In this document: piece after piece, positions 60,174 through 64,000 of the stretch
Layout of the letters: each line of letters begins with the position of its first letter
Numbering within the stretch: the first letter of the stretch is position 1
NCBI RefSeq assembly: GCF_008802365.1
Contig: NZ_VZQZ01000004.1
Span: 124,001 to 188,000, forward strand
Origin: Oryzomonas japonica
GTDB lineage: Bacteria > Desulfobacterota > Desulfuromonadia > Geobacterales > Pseudopelobacteraceae
Direction: 5' to 3'
DNA length: 64,000 bases
Notes under the pieces: model-generated
Databases searched by the model: none
Told to the model about the DNA's origin: nothing
Seen by the model: only the letters and a program-made list of their open reading frames with translations
Made by a program: the position numbers and the translations under genes

Positions 60174-61529
60174 TTACAATTCAACCTTGGGCAGCCGCTC
60201 CAGCGCTTCGCGGATCTTCTGCTCCGGGTACTCGTAGTCCTCCAGGTTGCCCGAGAGATAGGCGTCGTAGGCGCCCATGTCCAGTTGGCCGTGACCCGAG
60301 AGGCCGAACAGGATGGTCCGTTCCTTCCCCTCCTCCTTGGCCATTACCGCTTCGTCGATGGCGGCGCGCACGGCGTGGGACGACTCGGGGGCCGGGACGA
60401 TCCCCTCGCTGCGGGCGAAGAGCAGGGCGCCCTCGAAGCAGGCGTTCTGCTTGTAGGCCTTGGCCTCGATCTGCCCGGCGTGGTGCAGTTGGGAGACCAG
60501 GGGGGACTCGCCGTGGTAGCGCAGCCCGCCGGCATGGATGCCGGGGGGCATGAAGTCGTGCCCCAGGGTGTACATCATGGAGATGGGCGCCATCTTGGCG
60601 GTATCGCCGTAGTCGAAGGCGTAGATCCCCTTGGTCAGGGTCGGGCAGGAGGCCGGTTCCACGGCCAGACAGCGCACGTTTTTGCCGGCGGCCCGGTCGG
60701 CGATGAAGGGGAAGGCCAGCCCGGCGAAATTGGAGCCGCCGCCGCAGCAGGCGATGACCACATCCGGGTAGTCGCCGGCGATCTTCATCTGCTCCCGCGC
60801 CTCCTGGCCGATCACGGTCTGGTGCAGGCAGACGTGGTTGAGCACGCTCCCCAGGGCGTAGTTGGTGTCGGCGTGGGTGGCGGCGTCCTCCACCGCCTCG
60901 GAGATGGCGATCCCCAGGGAACCGAGGCATTCCGGGTCGTGGGCCAGGATGGCGCGCCCCGCGTTGGTGAACTCCGAGGGGGAGGGGATGACCTGGGCGC
61001 CCCACAACTGCATCATGCTTCTGCGGTACGGCTTCTGGGTGCAGGAGATCTTGACCATGTACACCGTGCACTCAAGCCCGAACAGGGAGCAGGCCAGGGC
61101 CAGGGAGCTGCCCCATTGGCCGGCGCCGGTCTCGGTGGCCAGGCGGCGGATGCCGGCCTGCTTGTTGTACCATGCCTGGGGAATGGCCGAGTTGGGCTTG
61201 TGGGAGCCTGCCGGGGAGACCCCTTCGTACTTGTAATAGATCTTGGCCGGGGTGCCGAGCGCCTTTTCCAGGCGATGGGCGCGGTAGAGCGGCGACGGTC
61301 TCCACAGTTTGTAAATCTCCCTGACCTCGTCCGGGATGTCGATCCAGCGGTTGGGGGACATCTCCTGCTCGATCAGCGCCATGGGGAAGATGGCCAGCAT
61401 GTCGTCCGGGGTGATCGGCTTGAGGGTCTGGGGGTTGATGACCGGGGCCAGGGGGCCGGGCATGTCGGGGATGATGTTGTACCACTGACGGGGGATTTGG
61501 TCTTCGCTGAGGAGGATCTTGGTGTTCAT
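60174..61529 (-). CDS. Tryptophan synthase beta chain, type 2 (TrpB2)
   Basis: 451 residues, about 55 longer than TrpB1 with an N-terminal extension ([20 protein letters not shown]). The PLP Lys is in [16 protein letters not shown], with [15 protein letters not shown] and [14 protein letters not shown]. TrpB2 lacks the usual TrpA contact surface. Some members act on indole independently or with O-phosphoserine. Same strand as trpF-trpB but separated from them by a repeat, and downstream of hom. Indole salvage is one proposed role for the family. Confidence 0.92.
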   Translation of the reverse strand: MNTKILLSEDQIPRQWYNIIPDMPGPLAPVINPQTLKPITPDDMLAIFPMALIEQEMSPNRWIDIPDEVREIYKLWRPSPLYRAHRLEKALGTPAKIYYKYEGVSPAGSHKPNSAIPQAWYNKQAGIRRLATETGAGQWGSSLALACSLFGLECTVYMVKISCTQKPYRRSMMQLWGAQVIPSPSEFTNAGRAILAHDPECLGSLGIAISEAVEDAATHADTNYALGSVLNHVCLHQTVIGQEAREQMKIAGDYPDVVIACCGGGSNFAGLAFPFIADRAAGKNVRCLAVEPASCPTLTKGIYAFDYGDTAKMAPISMMYTLGHDFMPPGIHAGGLRYHGESPLVSQLHHAGQIEAKAYKQNACFEGALLFARSEGIVPAPESSHAVRAAIDEAVMAKEEGKERTILFGLSGHGQLDMGAYDAYLSGNLEDYEYPEQKIREALERLPKVEL

Positions 61530-61586
61530 GTGGTTGCTCCTGAATTGAAGTCAAACCAGGGAGAGGGGGGAGGTTCTATGGGACTT

Positions 61587-61633
61587 ATGGGTCTCATGGA
61601 ACTTATAGGACTCATAAGTCCCATGAGACCCAT
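61587..61633. terminator. 20-bp hairpin between hom and trpB2
   Basis: ATGGGTCTCATGGAACTTAT and ATAAGTCCCATGAGACCCAT pair with one mismatch around a 7-base loop. A further ATGGGACTTAT at 61578 offers an alternative partner to ATAAGTCCCAT. There is no T-run, so it may be a leader structure for trpB2 or a repeat rather than a terminator. Confidence 0.5.
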
Positions 61634-61668
61634 CCCCTCCAATCTCTCCCTGGCAAAATTTGCAGCCG

Positions 61669-62985
61669 CTACTCCAGATTATCCTCGATCCTGATGAAGC
61701 CGGTCTTCTGGCTGATGACGTCGAAACGGTCGATCTCCGCCAGGGCGGCCTGCACGGCCCCTTCCCGGGCCTCGTGGGTCATGATCACGATGGGCACCGG
61801 CGCCGCGTCGTCGGCCTGGTGCGAGGTCTGCACCATGGATTCGATGCTGATGCCGTGCCTGCCGAGAGCCCCGGAGATGGCGGACAGCACGCCCGGCTGG
61901 TCCAGGGCGCTGAAACGGAGCATATACTTGCTGACGATCTCGGACATGGGCTTGAGCGGCAGGGTGGCCACCTGGTCGTCCATGAAGCCCAACGGCGCCA
62001 TCCTGCGTCCCGCGCCGGCCATCATGCTGCGGGAAAGCCCGATCAGGTCGCCCACAATGGCGCTGGCGGTGGGGTTCTGCCCGGCGCCCCGGCCGTAGAA
62101 CATCACCGGACCTACGAAATCGCCGTGCAGACGGATGGCGTTGAACACGCCGTTCACCTCGGCCAGCGGGTTCTGCAGCGGGATCATGGTGGGGTGGACC
62201 CTCGCCTCCACCTGGCCGTTGTTCAGCTTGCCGATGGCCAACAGCTTGATGCGGTAGCCGAACTCGCTGGCGAACTTGACGTCCAGGGCGCTGATGCGGG
62301 AGATCCCCTCAGTGTAGATGCTGTTGAAGTCGATGCGCGTGCCGAAGCAGAGGGAGACCAGAATGGCCAGTTTGTGGGCCGTATCCACCCCCTCGATGTC
62401 GAAGGTCGGGTTGGGCTCGGCGTAGCCCAGTTTCTGGGCCGCCGCGAGCATGTCGGCGAAATCCGCCCCCTCCTGGGTCATGCGGGTGAGGATGTAGTTG
62501 CAGGTGCCGTTCATGATGCCGAACACGGAATCGATGCGGTTGGCGGCCAGGTTCCCCTTGATTGAGGTGAGCACCGGGATGCCGCCCCCCACGGAGGCCT
62601 CGAACTGCACCTCGACCCCTTTGCGGGCCGCGGCGGCGAAGATCTCGTCGCCGTGCAGGGCCAGGAGCGCCTTGTTGGCGGTGACGATGTGCTTGCCCTT
62701 CTCGATGGCCTTGAGCACAAAGGTCTTGGCCGGCTCGTACCCACCCATCAGTTCGATCACCACCGAGATTTCGGGGTCGTCGAAGATGGCATTGACGTCG
62801 GTGGTCAGGCAGGCGGGATCGACCGTGACGCCGCGGTCGCTGGTGATATCCAGGTCCGCGATCCTCTTCAGTGCGATGCCGGCTCCGACCTTGCTGCGGA
62901 TGACGTCCGCGTTCTGCTGGAGCAGCTTGACCACCCCGGCCCCGATATTGCCGTATCCTATCAGACCTACCTTGATGTCGCTCAT
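61669..62985 (-). CDS. hom: Homoserine dehydrogenase
   Basis: 438 residues. It reduces aspartate semialdehyde to homoserine for Thr and Met synthesis. Rossmann GLIGYGNIGAGVVKLL, substrate domain GTCNYILTRMTQEGADF and LGYAEPNPTFDIEGVDTAHK, and a C-terminal ACT domain (YMLRFSALDQPGVLSAIS) for feedback control. Full length. Spaced from trpB2 by a hairpin and from nusB by a repeat. Confidence 0.96.
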   Translation of the reverse strand: MSDIKVGLIGYGNIGAGVVKLLQQNADVIRSKVGAGIALKRIADLDITSDRGVTVDPACLTTDVNAIFDDPEISVVIELMGGYEPAKTFVLKAIEKGKHIVTANKALLALHGDEIFAAAARKGVEVQFEASVGGGIPVLTSIKGNLAANRIDSVFGIMNGTCNYILTRMTQEGADFADMLAAAQKLGYAEPNPTFDIEGVDTAHKLAILVSLCFGTRIDFNSIYTEGISRISALDVKFASEFGYRIKLLAIGKLNNGQVEARVHPTMIPLQNPLAEVNGVFNAIRLHGDFVGPVMFYGRGAGQNPTASAIVGDLIGLSRSMMAGAGRRMAPLGFMDDQVATLPLKPMSEIVSKYMLRFSALDQPGVLSAISGALGRHGISIESMVQTSHQADDAAPVPIVIMTHEAREGAVQAALAEIDRFDVISQKTGFIRIEDNLE

Positions 62986-63013
62986 TGACTAAACCTCGTA
63001 CTCGTATGAAATC

Positions 63014-63164
63014 AAATTCCGCCACAGAGATACAGAGACACAGAGGAAACCAAAAGATTTTTAAAATAGATTACGAGAAGGGGCACTTTTGTAATTTGAA
63101 TACGATTCAAGATCTGAATTACGAAAAGATTTTCTCTGTGTCTCTGCGTCTCTGTGGCAGATTT
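63014..63164. repeat. GCCACAGAG-family inverted-repeat element, copy at 63.1 kb
   Basis: Ends CCGCCACAGAGATACAGAGA and TCTCTGCGTCTCTGTGGCAG are imperfect inverted repeats. The interior has CTTTTGTAATTTGAATACG and GATCTGAATTACGAAAAG. 151 bp, between hom and nusB. Confidence 0.85.
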
Positions 63165-63171
63165 GAAGTAT

Positions 63172-63603
63172 TTATTCTTCCGCCGGTTCCTCGGTCTTGG
63201 CGCACGCCTCGATCTCGTCCAGGATGCCGTTCACGAAGGCCGGCGAGTCCTTGTCGCCGAAACGGCGGGCGATCTCGATGGCTTCGTTGATGGTGACCTT
63301 CTTGGGGATGTCGCTTCTGAACATCAGCTCAAAGACGGCCAGACGCATGACGTTCAGGTCCACCCGCGGCATGCGGGCCAGTGCCCAGTTCTTGGAGCGG
63401 GCCTTGATGGCCGCATCGATGGCCTCGCGGTGCTGCTGCACCCCGGTCACCAGCCCCTCGGCAAACTCCCTGATCGAGGCCGGGGTTTCATGCTGCTCCT
63501 CGCGGAATGTCTGCAGGGTTTCGCGCAGCCCCGTGGTCGTATTGGCATCCAGGGCGTACAGCATCTGCAACGCCAGTTCGCGTGCTTCCCGTCGGATGCC
63601 CAT
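63172..63603 (-). CDS. nusB: Transcription antitermination protein NusB
   Basis: 143 residues. All-helical RNA-binding protein that with NusE binds boxA of rRNA operons. [19 protein letters not shown], then [20 protein letters not shown] and [25 protein letters not shown] are diagnostic. The start ATG overlaps the ribH stop (TAATG), the common ribH-nusB pairing. Confidence 0.95.
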   Translation of the reverse strand: MGIRREARELALQMLYALDANTTTGLRETLQTFREEQHETPASIREFAEGLVTGVQQHREAIDAAIKARSKNWALARMPRVDLNVMRLAVFELMFRSDIPKKVTINEAIEIARRFGDKDSPAFVNGILDEIEACAKTEEPAEE

Positions 63604-64000
63604 TATTTGAGGGCCTTCAGCAGGTTGGCGGTTTCAATGGCCCCTGCGGCGGCCTCGAAGCCCTTGTTGCCGGCCTTGGTGCCTGCGCGCTCAACGGCCT
63701 GCTCGATGGTGTCGGTGGTCAGAACGCCGAAGATGACCGGCACGCCGCTCTCCAGGGAGACCATGGCCACGCCCTTGGATACCTCGGCCGAAACGAAGTC
63801 GAAATGGGGGGTGGAGCCGCGGATCACCGCGCCCAGGCAGATGATGGCGTCGTACTTGCGGGACTCGGCCAGCTTCTTGGCGGCCAGGGGGATCTCGAAG
63901 GCGCCCGGTACGCGGGCCACGTGGATGTCCTTGTCGCTGGCGCCGTGGCGGATCAGGGAATCCAGGGCCCCTTCCAGCAGGCGGTCGGAGATGAAGCTGT
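63603..64000 (-). CDS. ribH: 6,7-dimethyl-8-ribityllumazine synthase, C-terminal part
   Basis: About 132 C-terminal residues; the N-terminus lies beyond the right edge. It makes the riboflavin precursor lumazine. [66 protein letters not shown] and the final [14 protein letters not shown] are diagnostic, including the catalytic His in TPHFDF. Directly upstream of nusB with a one-base overlap. Confidence 0.95.
   Translation of the reverse strand, partial: SFISDRLLEGALDSLIRHGASDKDIHVARVPGAFEIPLAAKKLAESRKYDAIICLGAVIRGSTPHFDFVSAEVSKGVAMVSLESGVPVIFGVLTTDTIEQAVERAGTKAGNKGFEAAAGAIETANLLKALK

Noticed and set aside
1-64000. CRISPR array
   Set aside because: No regularly spaced direct repeats with unique spacers; the repeats seen are inverted, dispersed elements.

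Overview
The window looks like chromosome from a Geobacter-type bacterium (Geobacterales/Desulfuromonadales). This is inferred from several things together: two small triheme class III (c7-type) cytochromes, an octaheme lipoprotein cytochrome, a GEMM-I cyclic dinucleotide riboswitch, three diguanylate cyclases, a surE-pcm-rpoS block, a TrpB plus TrpB2 pair, a PEP-CTERM protein and many GC-rich housekeeping genes. No species assignment is possible from the sequence alone.

Layout. 1-10.7 kb: rsmI (partial) and a cell-wall amidase, a LOG-family protein, mutS, an outer-membrane beta-barrel, a triheme cytochrome, an Slp lipoprotein, wrbA, a PEP-CTERM protein and a frameshifted PilZ gene. 10.7-14.5 kb: a small AT-rich island between two 160-bp direct repeats at the selenocysteine tRNA gene. 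It holds an integrase remnant, REP-like repeats, a lipoprotein and an uncharacterised overlapping gene pair. 14.7-24.5 kb: signalling and electron-transfer genes (Hpt-REC-REC-GGDEF protein, riboswitch-controlled secreted protein, cytochromes, diguanylate cyclase), an asparagine-synthase-like protein and the CstA peptide transporter. 24.8-31.2 kb: an AT-rich restriction-modification/defence island with an N6-adenine and a C5-cytosine methyltransferase, converging on an operon of two unfamiliar proteins and an AlkA-type DNA glycosylase, ending beside tRNA-Arg(CCU). 31.7-45.7 kb: apt, rpoS-pcm-surE, an oxidoreductase flanked by two copies of a MITE-like repeat, RNA methyltransferase, threonine aldolase, glycerate kinase, phosphatase, and the radical-SAM/DUF4130 DNA-metabolism pair. 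45.8-51.5 kb: a complete cobalamin-uptake operon (riboswitch, btuB, btuF, btuC, btuD, tonB). 51.5-64 kb: methyltransferase, OB-fold protein, queC, an 11-residue-repeat secreted protein, a diguanylate cyclase, pta, trpB-trpF, trpB2, hom, nusB and ribH (partial).

How it works together. The B12 operon is a self-contained import system switched off by its coenzyme. The cytochromes, GGDEF proteins and riboswitch fit extracellular electron transfer under cyclic dinucleotide control. The two AT-rich islands are acquired DNA; the 25-31 kb island is the best candidate for an under-described defence system. Intergenic DNA is unusually rich in dispersed palindromic repeats of at least six families.
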